Origin: Gnetum montanum
Lineage: Eukaryota > Streptophyta > Gnetopsida > Gnetales > Gnetaceae
Direction: 5' to 3'
Assembly (NCBI GenBank): GCA_015680685.1
Contig: MNCI01009104.1
Coordinates: 444,867-508,866 of the forward strand
Length of the DNA: 64,000 bases
Shown here piece after piece: positions 36,428 to 48,560 of this stretch. A program made the translations under genes and the position numbers. Each line of letters begins with the position of its first letter. Position 1 is the stretch's first letter. The notes under the pieces were generated by a model, which saw nothing but the letters and a program-made list of their open reading frames with translations, had not been told where the DNA came from and made no database searches.

Positions 36428-36600
36428 ATAGATGGCTCAAGTAGTTAAATCATTGTCTAACAAAGACAAGATGTTGCTAGTTTGAGTCATATTGAAAGCA
36501 TCATTATATTCTTATGTAATTTTTCTAATGTGTTATGTTTGCTATATGTTCTGGGTGTACCTATAGTCAAATTATTTTAGGTTCTGACAATAATCAAAAT
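36428..36600 (+). repeat. SINE copy 3
   Basis: An A-box-like 'gatggctcaagtagttaaa', a B-box-like 'gtttgagtcat' and a tail 'gtgtacctatagtcaaatta' shared with the other copies. Decayed. Confidence 0.45.
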
Positions 36601-36697
36601 ATACTTGTTTTGAAAAAATAAAGAAATATATCTAGGATTTGAGTATTAATGTTACTTTTTTGCAAGTGAATGACAAAAGATAATTCATATGGTTGGC

Positions 36698-36800
36698 CCC
36701 ATATAGTTGGAATAAGGCTAGGATAATCATCATCATCATCATCCTAGCCTTGTCCCAACAAAATGGGGCTAGCTAAGGCTAGGATAATGATGATGATAAA
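36698..36800. repeat. Inverted pair of LINE-like tails with ATC microsatellite
   Basis: 'ataaggctaggat' on the left and its complement 'atcctagccttgt' on the right flank (ATC)n, with outer 'ggccccat' and 'atggggc' arms; a second forward copy follows at 36775. The motif resembles the 3' ends of plant RTE-type LINEs, which finish in GAT-type microsatellites. Confidence 0.4.
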
Positions 36801-37797
36801 TTAATGAAGCTTTGTAACAAGACAACATGTAAAGGCACATAACCTAAAAAATATATTTAATTAAATTTTACTTACTATCATGTAAGTTTCTTTGGGATTT
36901 TTTCTACTAAATCATTTTACAAATTAATTTGCATTCTAGCAAAAGAAGCTAGAATACCAAGCACTTTGGTGTCAACATGATCTTCCTAACATTATACTTT
37001 TTAATAAACTTTCTAAAATATCAATGTTAGAGTACCAAAATCATTAATTTTACTCAAGTTGAAACTAAACTCCTTTGTTACCAAGATGTGGATATTGCCT
37101 GATGGTATTGCCTTATGACTACTACCTAACTCCCTAATTGTTACCTCAAAAGTGGAAAAAAAGTATTGTTACTATCTATAATTCTTTTTAGAAAGTTTTC
37201 ATCAAAATTCATTTCTAGATAGTAACAAGTTTAAGGTTCTATTATATTCTTTGTTTTCATGCTCCAACCAAGTTTTCTTTTATATTCTCCATTTCCAAAC
37301 ATTTCCAACAATAATCATGAAAACTTTTTTAATGTTTTCAATCATATTTCTAAGCCAAATTTTCTTTTACCTTCAACTCTTTTAATGTTTTCAATCATAT
37401 TTCCAAGCCAAATTTTCTTTTACCTTCTTGGTTTCTAATTGTGAGATTGTACAAAAAACTAAAAATCTAGAGAGGTGTTTGTTGACCTTCATTACCCTTT
37501 TTTCAACCATTTATGTTCTTGGTTTTAATTACAAATAATTTTTGCCTAAGTTTTCTAATTTTTTTGCCATAAGAATTTGAAAACTACTAGTAAAGAAAAT
37601 TTTGAAACTTAGAAAAGCTTAGTAATGAACAAAAATAAAGAAGTGGATGTCACTCAAGAAAAGTTTACAATAACAAGTTATAAAAAGTTAAACAAATGAA
37701 TCCATTAAGAAGTTAAAATAAAATTTTGATAGAGGGTTGACTATAAAAGTTTACAATAAAATTATATGGAATAGGTTGTAAAAAAGTTTTTATTAAT
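36801..37797. other. AT-rich intergenic sequence
   Basis: Nothing coding is visible. A 61-base stretch near 37330-37430 ('aatgttttcaatcatatttc') is present twice in tandem. Confidence 0.4.
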
Positions 37798-37925
37798 AAT
37801 GAGGTGTTCGCCTAGTGGTAAGGGTCTTAGCCTAGTAATACTAGTTCACATGTTTAATTCTACTAGGTAGAACTAAGTTATAAATTTCTATAAATCTTTG
37901 GGTTTTCCTATATTTCAATTATTTT
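37798..37925 (+). repeat. SINE copy 4
   Basis: 'gaggtgttcgcctagtggtaa' resembles a tRNA A box and 'catgtttaattctac' a B box; the body 'gtagaactaagttataaa' and tail 'tatttcaattatttt' match the family. Confidence 0.6.
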
Positions 37926-38440
37926 GGCTGAGAGGCCATTACCAGTCATAATTTGGTAACGCTAATTTTGTCCATAACGCTAACTAACGTTGACTTTCGG
38001 TAAAGCCAACTTTGTGCATAACATTGATGTGTCATGAGCATAACGCTGACGTGTCATGAAAGGTTATGTCGTGTTATGAAAGGTTATGTACATTGCAAAA
38101 CAGAAATACGTTTAGAAAGGTTGCATCCTCATTCCAAAGGTTGTGTCCCGTTAAAAACCATAAATACGCCTCATTAGATGAATAGTTTGCGTTGGATTGT
38201 TGGATTCGGAAGCGCCTACTGAAGTGCAGTAAATTGGCAATGGGTACAAAATCGAACTTTTTCTTTATTTTGTGCACTAGAAACTTGCTCAGCTTAATAT
38301 TTCATGGATTTATGTTTCCCAAATAATTCTCATTTTCCTAGGAAAGTTATACATTTCATGAATTCTTAACAGTTAATACACGAATCTGCGTATGTAGTCG
38401 TTCTTCAAATGTGCCTAGGCACATCATTTTTATTTTATAG
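37926..38440. other. Sequence before the tandem array
   Basis: Short repeats of 'cataacgctgacgtgtcatg' and 'gaaaggttatgt' at 37975-38090. No gene is evident; the small minus-strand ORF at 38277-38074 has no recognisable features. Confidence 0.4.
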
Positions 38441-38780
38441 GTTTGGGTTATATTTAAAAACATATTGGGTGCCTTAGGTTTTTTTTAAAAAATAACTAAT
38501 TTTTTATAAAAACAAATAATTTTTATTTTTAGGTTTGGGTTATATTTATAAACATATTGGTTCCCTAGGTTGTTTTTTTATAAAAACAAATAATTTTTAT
38601 TTTTAGGATTGGGTTATATTTAAAAACATATTGGGTGCCTTAGGTTTTTTTTTTTAAAAAAACAAATAATTTTTATTTTCAGGTTTGGGTTATATTTAAA
38701 AACATATTGGGTGCCTTAGGTTTTTTTTTTAAAAATAACTAATTTTTTATTTTTAGATTTGGGTTTTATTTAAAATTTAA
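38441..38780 (+). repeat. ~75-bp tandem array upstream of the Helitron gene
   Basis: GTTTGGGTTATATTT-type starts occur at 38441, 38533, 38607, 38683 and 38757, so the period is 74-76 bases after a longer first unit of 92. Each unit contains 'acatattgggtgccttagg' and an A/T-rich tract. Confidence 0.8.
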
Positions 38781-38815
38781 TACAACCCATAATACTATAT
38801 AAGGATTCTCATTCC

Positions 38816-38824
38816 TATAAATAC
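38816..38824 (+). promoter_or_regulatory. Probable TATA box of Helitron gene
   Basis: TATAAATAC just downstream of the tandem array and about 60-90 bases before the first Helitron coding exon. Confidence 0.5.
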
Positions 38825-39883
38825 AGATCATGTAGGAGATAGAGAGCGTGAGTTAAATCGAGCGAGACAACAACGTCTCAGAGATCGAAGAAGAGAAGCT
38901 TGGCAATGAGGAGATCCTTTGGAGTTACAAAGAATGGAACAAGATCGGTTACATCAAAGAACGCATCAAGCAAAAATGTAGTAACAACAGGTGGAAGGAA
39001 GTGAGGTTTGTAGATGAAATTTTATTTTTGTTTTAGATGAAATCCATTTAATGTCTAATTTAATAAAACTAAATATATTAGGTCACTTTGTATAATAATA
39101 TTTCATAGAATGGAAGGGATCACAGACAAGGACGAGGAAGAGGTCGTGGACATGGACAAGGACAAGGATGAGAATGCATAGATGAAAAAGAAAATCAATT
39201 AGTAGTCATTCCTAATGATGAAAATATTCATCAGCCTCAATTGCATTAAGAAGTTATTTCACATATAGGACGTGGTCGTGGTTGTGGTCATGGACGTGGT
39301 CATGGTGATTTGATGGTCAAAGATGAATTACTTATAAATCCTATAGAGATTGTTACTATAGAACGAAGACATGCACAAGGGCATAAAATACAAGAACATT
39401 TTAGACAACGAAAAAGACAAGCACAAGTGGTAGAAATGTTAGATTTAGTTGCAAGACTTAATCAGGAACAAGCTCAACAAGGATTGTGAATGGAACATCA
39501 ACAAATATCTTCTGAACATATGAACAATAAGGTATCTTATCCAAATCTTCATAAGCCAAATACACAAATCATGCATGCAATAACAAGATTTTCAAGTGAG
39601 GTTGATAAGTTTAGTGTTCTTCGATCATGTGGTATTTGCAAGGAAAGTTTTTAAAGTATGTTAATGAAACCTGAACAAAGATTTGGTCCAACATGTGCAA
39701 GATGTGCAAATGAAAAAGTAATGGGGATCTTGAATCACGATGGTGAAGAGATTAAGCGTTTTTCTGTTGATAATAATATGGATCCAAAACCCCAACCAAT
39801 AATCTTATTAGAACTATCAGAAGTTGAAGAAATGCTTATATCATGAATTAATCCTATTTTATAAGTTACGCATGCTATTGGAG

Positions 39884-40112
39884 NNNNNNNNNNNNNNNNN
39901 NNNNNNNNNNNNNNNNNNNNNNNNNNNNNNNNNNNNNNNNNNNNNNNNNNNNNNNNNNNNNNNNNNNNNNNNNNNNNNNNNNNNNNNNNNNNNNNNNNNN
40001 NNNNNNNNNNNNNNNNNNNNNNNNNNNNNNNNNNNNNNNNNNNNNNNNNNNNNNNNNNNNNNNNNNNNNNNNNNNNNNNNNNNNNNNNNNNNNNNNNNNN
40101 NNNNNNNNNNNN
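39884..40112. other. Assembly gap (229 N)
   Basis: Run of N inside the Helitron Rep coding region; the conserved VYR...GQ..Y.GH part of the protein falls here. Confidence 0.99.
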
Positions 40113-41952
40113 TGAGGAGGATGGTGAAATGAGATTACAGTTTGATGGTCCTTCGGTTGATTTAAAGGAGGAAAATATTATTAGACACACATCATTAGTA
40201 GCATCACGTCCAGTTCTTCTAGGGAAAGAACTTGATCTAGTAAGAGCTTGGTTAGAAAATCCAACTGTTGAAAGTTTAGATTATGCACAATGGCCAACAC
40301 TTTAAGAGTCATCCATAAATGAGTTCAACACAGTTGGAATGCTTCCAATGTCATTTCCAACGTTGTTTCCACGTGGAAAATGTGACTTTCTTACAAGAAG
40401 GTCCAAGGATGTCATGTTACATGAATATGCTAGACATCTACTTCGATATAATGATGGCAGATTTGGACATCATAAAAGATTCAGGGATCAGAAATTAATT
40501 ACATTTACATTGCTAAATAGAATTCATGTTTTTGACATCTTATGAACTAATTACATAGGAATTTTATTTTCATTTTCAGGTATCACATTTATAACATGAT
40601 AACTATACATCGTGCACTAAAATCAACATCAGTATTATTCAAAAAAATATTACAGAAGCACCATTAACAATCCAAGAATTACGTGAAGGACTACAAAATG
40701 CACCATCAGATAATTTTGTTGATAATTTGATGAGATTTGGAACAACGATACAAGGAACGCCTTCATACTGGAGAAAATGCAAAGCACAATTGTTTGATTT
40801 GATAAATGAGTTGGGTGCACCAACTAGTTTTTTTACTCTGAGTGCGGTAGACCTTTATTGGCCAGATCTACATAAGGTAATGCCTAGAGAACCCCCAAAA
40901 AGTGTTTCTGAGATAAGAGAGTGGAAAATGAAAAATATTATTGTGAACCCACATATAGTTGCTGAGTTTATGCATCTTCGACATAAGGCATTTTGAGAAA
41001 TGATTTTATTTCAAGAATTTGATGTTGTTGATTACTAGACAAGATATGAATGGAAACATAAGGGATCACCACATGTCCATGGATTTCTTTGGATCAAGGG
41101 AGCTCCAAACATAGAAGAACTTGATTGGAATGAACCAGAAGTCGTTAGAAAGATGAGAGTTTTTTGATGTAATAACAAATGCATGGAATAGTAGATTCAA
41201 TCAAGATGGAATATCCAATGCTGTAAGTTGTTTGGAATTTCTAAATATTTATTTTAAATGTTAGAAAATTGTTTAGGTTATTTGAAAATACCATTATAAA
41301 AATTATACAAATTTTTCATTTGTAGATGCAACGTGTTGATAATCCCAGGCATCCATGCGAAATTCAAAGTCAATAGCTGCAATTCATGGATCTTGACATT
41401 GATTATGATGAGCTCTTAAATTCAGTTCAGTGACACACACAATGTAAGAGAGGAACGTGTTTAAGAATATGAAATCATATGCAAGTTTGCAGGTACAATT
41501 ATATTTTTTTGAATACCTAGATTCTTATTTGCATCATGAATGTATGGGATCTAGGAAAATAATTTTATAACTTCAATTTATTACCTTAGGTATAATGTTC
41601 CATGGCCATTGCGAGCTCAATCAGATCTCTTTCAAGATCCAGAAAACAACAATCATGTTACATATGAACCACGTCGAAATGATCCAAGGCTGAATGTTCA
41701 TAATAGAATGATCCTTCAAACATGGAGAGAAAACACAGACTTTCAATCGGTCCCTGAAAAATATGTTATTATTAAATATATTGCAAAATATGCAGCAAAA
41801 TCTGAAAAGAAGTCAAGATGCTTTCATGATTTATTACTTCGTATTGCCAAATCTGAAAACCCTGAAGAAAATGCAATGACTACATACAAAAGACTCATGA
41901 TGGATGCTACAGTTGATAGAGACATAGGTGCCATGGAGGTTTGTCATATGCT

Positions 41953-41957
41953 ATATG
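41953..41957 (+). repeat. Target-site duplication of element F, left copy
   Basis: ATATG immediately before the TG of the left LTR; repeated exactly at 58813-58817. Confidence 0.95.
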
Positions 41958-43485
41958 TGTAACGATGGAAAACATCGGTCGTTGGAAATACCGAGCGGAA
42001 GTCCATGTACACAGTTCCAACCCCGGATCCGTTTGAGGGCCGTGCTGGAGAAGATGAAACCAAGGTGCCCTGAATGGTCTTGTCGATCAGACAGGGACTT
42101 ACTTAATCAGTAAAATTTTTGTAAGAATTGGATGGCAAAATGGCAATTTTCATGAGGAGATATAATATCATTAATCTGGAAAGTAATTGAAAATGATGTA
42201 AATGATTTAAAGTGATTGCAAAATCCGTATAGATAAGACACAGGAGATCGGATTTAGAGAGCGTGCAATCCCAAGATTTGGGATTTCACTTATGAACAAT
42301 ATATGTTGGGTATAATGATTACAGGCAGACTTCAATTTAGATGAAGCACGTGCCAACAAAAAGAAAGTTATTTAAAGATAAAGCAAGCAAAGGTCAATCT
42401 ACCTTGTTCTAGCCAATCTGGGCGCAAGGAAGTCAGACCCGAAGCAGAGTATCAGTTAGTCGGCTGTTTTTAATCAAGGATTCTTGCCAATCGCCTCTGA
42501 TGTTCTTACTATCACTGATCCTCTTTTGCTCTCTTGTCAATCTTTGCCAAAAGTTGTCAATGATTGCCAATGAAAGAAAATCACTCACGGAGAAAATTTG
42601 TTAATTCAGGGAAAATTTTTGCCAACCCTTTGATCTTTGTCAACTAGAATATTTATAAGGTTAGGGTCAGGAGAAAAATGCGATTTAGATGATGCGTGTC
42701 CTGAGCCTACAAGATGTCATTGACTTGGTTTGTTTATGTTTAAAGCTTGCGGCGCTATGCTGCATTACGCTCTGAAGTGTAATGCGTCGTAAACCACTCT
42801 TGTTGGAGGTTTGGTGACAAATTGTTCTTTGATTACGCTACAATACGCTAGAGAGTGTATTGTGATGTATGAATTGCTGATGCTTGTATTGTGCTATCTC
42901 TGTCATTGCTTGTATTACGCTGCGTCATGATAGATTACGCTGCATAGCGTAATTCAGCGTAAAATAGTGAACCTGCAAAAAATTAAAGTGTTGTCACTGC
43001 CCTTCCCTTGGTTCTGATCAATCCTTTCGGGGTTTATTACGCTACACTACGTAATGTAGCGTAATAGGCCCCTTAACCGAAAAACTTGCTGAAATATGTG
43101 GCATGCTACAGATCGTTGCTTAAGCCTTGAGATTTTGCTGGGTTGTCGAGGTCTCGAATTTTTTCCATCTCTATTGTTGCGATGGACTGCCTTCTGGCAT
43201 TACGCTGCGTTATGCGACATTAGGCTATGTTGCATAATGCGGTGTAATATGCCAAAAGTTAAGATTTTTCAAAACATAGAAAACTTGCTAATTTGAAGGC
43301 TTGCCGTCGTGCACCCCTTGTCTTGTTCTATCCTCTGGAGTTAATTTGCACTGTGTTGTGTAGCATGGCACAACCGGCCCTTAACCGAAAAGGGAACTTG
43401 CTGAGCTGCGCCTTGTCGCAAATCCTTCCCTGAGTCGCAAGATTTTGCTGAACTGTTGAGGCCTCAAAATTTTCACAGTGTTTCA
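41958..43485 (-). repeat. 3' LTR of element F
   Basis: From TGTAACGATGG to GTGTTTCA (1528 bp); matches 57305-58812. Contains at least nine TTACGC/GCGTAA motifs and a 30-base near-palindrome at 43036-43065. On the minus strand the inner flank is AACAAAGAGGGGCCAT, a likely polypurine tract. Confidence 0.93.
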
Positions 43486-44704
43486 ATGGCCCCTCTTTGT
43501 TGACATTTAGAGGGCCTGCTTGAAAGACATTAACAAAGAATATGAAACACCAGAGAGGTAAAGGCATCAACAGTGTCCATCGACAATCGCTCAAATGTCG
43601 CTCTGTCAAACTTGGAAGTGCAAAGGCGGGGGAGAGCATAGGAGGGATTTTTAAAGAAGTGAGAGGAGTTAGGTTCAGGGAAGACTCAAGTATGTGAACA
43701 TAAAACATTTGCGAACAAGTCATTAGGTGTCCTTTCGCAAGTGTATTTGAGAGAAGTTACGCCGCCACACTGCATATGAAGGGCTTGCACGAACGAGTTG
43801 TGTTACACCCGCATGGCCTGGATGAGTTGTTTTACATCCATTTTGCTAAGCTTTGCCTATTTTTTTGAATGCAAATTACATTCCACGAGGTGAGTTGTGT
43901 TACACCAATTCATGGACATGATGATGCGAAAGAATTGACTAAATGTTCACATTTTGTAAAAACGAAGAAGAGGGTAAAGGCGGTCTTAAGGATAAAGGAA
44001 GGAGAAAGTGAAGTAAAGTATCTGATGGAGGGAGAGGTAGGGTTTGCACTCCCAAGTAGCCAGGCTAGTCCGAGTAGCCACTTCAGAATGTTGTGACACC
44101 TCACCTTCTAATGAATGCATTCTCGATCAACACTGTCGTAACAAGTAACCTACAAAACATAACAGAGAGCAGAGAGCCAAAAGCAATCGTCCTAATCGCT
44201 AGGGGGGAAGGCTGTTGAAACAAGTGTCTTCCAAAGCAAGGAGGAGAGCAGAGGCCATGAAAGAGGAACCATAGCAAAGAGCAGGGATCCCTATGTTGAT
44301 GTCATGGTTCATGCAGTTATCGTTGACAGCCAGATTCATCTTGCTCCATCGACTGGGCAAAGAACCAGTCAGGTGAACCTGCTAAGCCAAAATCTGGTGA
44401 CGACGATGGGTGGAGGCCACTGAAACTATGGATGACCATAGTTTCTTTGAGACCCCATGCGACGAATTTGATCCCAGGAGTTGCAACTAAAGAGTGGTTG
44501 TCGTAGCAACATCTTTGAGGGATCAGTAGCATGCCTTTCGGCATATCCAGGGAATCAGTAGGATGCTAGTGGGGTAGTGGCGTTGTGTCTGTTCCAACGC
44601 CTTACTGTTCCATCTGGTAGGGATGCAGTGCAAGAGTGATCACGCTCGCTTGCTTCATGGATTACCTATTGAAGAATTTCAGTTTTGAGTCTTGGTTGAT
44701 CGTT
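43486..44704 (-). mobile_element. 3' untranslated region of element F, distal part
   Basis: No convincing gene. Small ORFs occur on both strands (for example plus 43869-44096) without recognisable motifs. Confidence 0.5.
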
Positions 44705-45047
44705 GTTGCTGGTTTTAAGTCCCAGTAGACCGTGATCTCGGTTTAACGTCTGGGCAGACTAAAACCTGCTAGTTTTACATCGTAGCGGATGGTGGAAGAA
44801 CTAGTTTATGATCCCAGCAGACCGTGCTGTGGGTGTCAGTTTTATGTCGTGACCCAGGGACAAGTCTGTGCTAGTTTAGTATCTTAGCAGACATATGCTT
44901 ACCTTGCCAGTTTCACGTCATGGCAGATGGTTGGAAACTTTGCTAGTTTAGCGTCTTGGCGGACGCGTGCAAGAAATGCCAGTTTTATGTCATAGTGGAC
45001 GTGTACAACTTTGCCAGTTTTATGTTGTAGTGGATGTTTGTTACCTT
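44705..45047 (-). repeat. ~35-bp tandem repeats in 3' UTR of element F
   Basis: About ten degenerate units, each on the pattern GCCAGTTTTATGTCGTAGCG followed by GACGTGTACAACTTT, with starts near 44708, 44739, 44769, 44801, 44836, 44871, 44906, 44942, 44978 and 45013. Tandem repeats in the 3' UTR are known from Ogre and other Tat elements. Confidence 0.8.
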
Positions 45048-45084
45048 GTTCTTGAGTTGAGTCGATGCTTAGATGTGGTACTAC

Positions 45085-48000
45085 TTCAGATATACATGGT
45101 TCACTGGGTTCGGTAGCTTGTTGTCATCGATATTCGCTAACTTGAATGCTCCATTGCTGTATGCGCCAACGACTAAGAAAGGGCCTTTCCAGTTTGTAGA
45201 GAATTTGCCTACTGGTTCATGAATGGCCTTGAGAACCAAGTCTCCTTTCTTGATTGGTCATTGATGTGGATTGTGTCGGTGCTTCTGTCTCTATCTGTCT
45301 TGATACCTTTCGATGGTGTCGAGCATCTGGATGCGCTTCTCCTCCACTGAATCTAAATCCACAATCTTAGACTCGTTGTGTTGAGTCTCATTTATAACCA
45401 TGGAGAGGACCATCCGCAATGAGGGAACTTGTAATTCCAAGGAAAACACTGCTTCAGATTCGTAGACTAGGCTATATGGCATCTTGTCTGTAGTTGTCCT
45501 GCATGTTGTACGATACGCCCATAGCACGTAGAGGATTTTTTCATGCCATCATTTTTTGTTGTTGCTGAGCATCTTCTTAAGTAGATTGATAATTACCTTG
45601 TTTGCTACTTCTGCTTAACCATTTAATTATGGCTAATAGGGTGAAGAAAAAGATTGCTTAATACCAAGGTTATTGCAAAAAGATTTGGTTTCTGTACTAC
45701 TAAATTGTGGCCCATTGTCAATCACAATAGTCATAGGAAGCCCAAATCTGGTTATTATATTGTCTAAGATGAAATGGAAAACCTGTTGAGATGTTATCTT
45801 CCATAAGGGAATAGCCTCAACCCACTTTGTGAAATACTCAGTGGTGATGATAATGAAGATATGTCCTGCGGAAGATTTAGGTGTGATGGGACCTATGATA
45901 TCTAGTCCCCATTGTTGGAATGGCCAAGTAATCTGTGTAGTGTGTAACTCGGTTGGTGACACGTGTATTAAGTTTGCATAACACTAGCATGTGTCACATG
46001 TCTTGACCTTGGTAAGGCAGTCTTTTTCCATGTATGGCCAATAGTACCCTAGGCTTTTGATTTTAGCGACCATGGCTCGCGGGACTACGTGTCCTCCACA
46101 CAGCCCCTCGTGGACTTCGCTAACTATTTGTTGTGCTTGGTCATTATTAACGCAGGTTAGCAATACCCCATCGAAAGAGCGTCTACAGAGAGTACTGTCT
46201 TCGATGATGACATATTGCCTAGCACGCTTGTGCACTGCATCTTTTTGTGCATATGTTAGCTTGTGTGGTGGTTCGTCATGCAGAAGGTAAGTCTTAATGT
46301 TGTCATACCATTCTGGCGTTCCTCCTGTGTTTAATGAAGAGATTTGCGTTGCTTGAATGACAGGGTCTGTACATTCCATCATTAAAGTAGGCCAAGTGAC
46401 AAACAAATGTGGTGGCACATTTAATGCCAGTGTGGCTAGTGCATCGGCTACAGTCTTTTCGTTACGCGGCACGTGTTGGACATCGAGCGTCATGAATTAT
46501 TTCAAAAGATCTTTAGCTATATCGTAGTAGGGCTGTAGATGCACAGCTTTGTAGGCATAGACGTCTGTGATTTGATTGATGATGAGCATCGAATCACCTC
46601 GAATTGCCAGGTGTTGAACGTTGAGTTCCCTGGCTATCAGCAATCCCCTGAGGAGCCCCTCGTACTCTACCACATTGTTCATACAAGGGAAGGCCAGGTG
46701 GTAAGCCAATGGACGCACATCCTCAGGGGAGAGCATAATAATAGCGGTAACACTACTGCCTCTGGTAGTCGAAGCTCCGTCGAAGTATAACGTCGTTTTG
46801 AGGCCTATTGATACAGGGCTTAAACTATGTACATGCTCATCTGGAAATTCTGGCTCTATTGTAGCTTGATCGTTAATAGGCGATGTTGCAAGCTGGTCAG
46901 CTATAGCTTAACCTTTAGTGGACGATTGGCCAACATAATGTAAATCGAATTCGGCTGTGATAGCTTTTCAACGAGCTATCCTACTACTCTCATACAAGTT
47001 GTTTAAGATAGCTCGCAAAACGTTATTTTTGCAAATTATGTTGACTTGGCTGCGGAAAAGATAGTGTCTACATTTCTTGAGTGCGAAAACCAATGCCAAA
47101 TAATTACACTCCACTTCATTGTACCTCGTTTCATATGCAAATAGAGCATGACTTAGATAATAGATAGGGGCTTCTGACCCGTTGTTCCTTTTTTGGCAAA
47201 GTAACACAGTTATAGACATGTCTGAGCTTGCCAAATAAATATAAAAAGGCTGATCCCTTTGTAGCGGGAAAATCATTGGTAAGTGTTGCAGCTCCTTCTT
47301 TAAGTTGTCAAATGCACGTTGGCAGTCATCAGTCCATTCAAAATTAACACCCTTTTTAAGGAGATGTTGCATAGGATGTAATTTATCTATTAACTTCGAA
47401 ATGAACTGTCTGATAAATTGTAGTCTTCCCTGCAACCCACGTAGTTCCTTGACGTTTGTAGGTGGCATTAAATCAACGATGGCTTTAACCTTGTCGGGGT
47501 TGACTCGGATGCCAGTCTCTGATACCACAAACCCCAATATGCATCTAGTTTTGACTCCGAATACACATTTCTTTGGGTTGAGCCGTAGGTCATGCTTGAG
47601 ACATCATTTAGGGACTAACTTTAGGTCTTCTGAATGATCTTCTGACTTTATAGACTTGACAGCTATGTCATCTATGTAGTCGTTCAATCTCCCTAAGAGG
47701 TAATCACTAAAGATGTATGTCATGGCTCGTTGATAGGTTGCTCCAGCGTTTTTTTAGCCCGAAAGATATCATAGTGTAACAGAAAGTCCCCCAGGGCATC
47801 ATGAATGTTGTGGTTAATTGATGCTCTAGGTTAATACGAATTTGATTATAACCTGAAAAACCATCCATAAAGGATAAAAGTGCGTGACAAGCTGTTGTAT
47901 CGATCAGTTGGTCGATACTTGGTAACGGGAAATTATCCTTAATCATGGCTTTGTTCAGATCCCGGAAGTCTATGTAGATGCGTATTCCTCCCGTTTTCTT

Positions 48001-48549
48001 AGAGACAACTACGATGTTCGAAACTCAGTCCGAGTAATCGACTGTGCGAATAAAACCAGCCTGATATATCTTGGTGATTTCATTACGCACTGCTAGCACA
48101 ATTTTTGGCTTAATCTTTCATGTCTTCTGTCTAATTTCTTTGATGCGCAGGTTTAAAATTATGTTATGCTGTATTAATCTTGGGTCTAATCTTGGAATGT
48201 CTTCGTACGACCACGCAAATACAACAACATTATTTTGGAGCACTTGCATTATGCCACTCTGCATTTGTTGGTCCAGGAGGGAACTAACCTTAAGAGTTTT
48301 GCTTTCACCTTTGTGCGTAACCATAGGGACCTTGTTAAGAGGATCCTCGTTCACATCACCAGCTTCCAGGTCTAGAGTTCGGGCCAAATGTTCTGGCTAG
48401 TCTGGGGATATTTCCGATGTTGCTATGATTGCGTCACAAAGGGAAGGGTCTATTCCTATTAGCATGTGATTGAACTGTCTAATGGTCTTCCCATATGGGC
48501 CTATTAAGGCTAGGGGTGCGGATAAAGCTGCAGCCATTTGCGAATTGCC
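45085..48549 (-). pseudogene. pol of element F: RT, RNase H, archaeal-type RNase H, integrase
   Basis: Read on the minus strand. An N-terminal stretch (48540-48100) leads into RT: YIDFRDLNKA, DNFPLPSIDQLID, GYNQIRI and the active site YIDD at 47678-47667. The first RNase H follows (AFDNLKKEL; FALKKCRHYLF, 47537-46968). The second has LYFDGAS (about 46780), NNVVEYEGLLRGLLIARELN and GDSMLIINQI, and VPRNEKTVADALATLA, typical of the Tat lineage. Integrase has HEGLCGGH and CDTC, then GLDIIGP, VIDNGPQF and AEVANK (the D,D,E residues), and GPFLVVGAYSNGAFKL near 45150. A one-base insertion in a run of seven T at 47749-47755 shifts the frame inside RT, and there are TAG/TGA stops. Inactive as read. 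Confidence 0.92.
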
Positions 48550-48560
48550 CTGCAAAACCA
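48545..48560 (-). other. Candidate 3' splice site before RT of element F
   Basis: On the minus strand a pyrimidine-rich TTTTGTTTTTGGTGGTTTTGCAG ends at 48550, shown here only by its position and its CAG end, and the pol frame opens right after it (GGC AAT TCG). Ogre elements carry an intron between protease and RT. The matching donor is uncertain: GTAGAT at 53960 is out of phase, GTGTCA at 54004 is in phase but weak. Confidence 0.4.

Larger units (their letters stand above)
38860..41957 (+). pseudogene. Helitron Rep half (RepHel N-terminal region)
   Basis: RepHel is the rolling-circle transposase of Helitrons. Exon 1 (38860-39000) is basic (RLRDRRREAW), then an intron to about 39110. Next come Arg-Gly repeats (GRGRGRGHGQGQG), a Cys-rich zinc region (CGICKESF, CARCANEK) and VEEMLIS, where the N gap starts. 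After the gap: MLPMSFPTLFPRGKCDFL and HEYARHLLRY (40339-40450), the HUH motif HVH at 41072-41080, and KYIAKYAAK with the two catalytic Tyr at 41777-41779 and 41789-41791. Introns with GT-AG ends are clear at 41223-41325 and 41493-41589. The frame continues exactly across element F into 58818. Stops (40982, 41038, 41166 and others) make it inactive. Confidence 0.9.

Noticed and set aside
38441-38780. Tandem array considered as CRISPR-like
   Set aside because: Units are contiguous AT-rich tandem repeats without unique spacers, in plant DNA.
39735-40190. ORFs spanning the N gap
   Set aside because: They are open only because N was read through; the Helitron frame is the supported one.
43869-44096. 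75-codon plus-strand ORF in the 3' UTR of element F
   Set aside because: No motif, overlaps another small ORF on the opposite strand, and no splice signals; likely chance.
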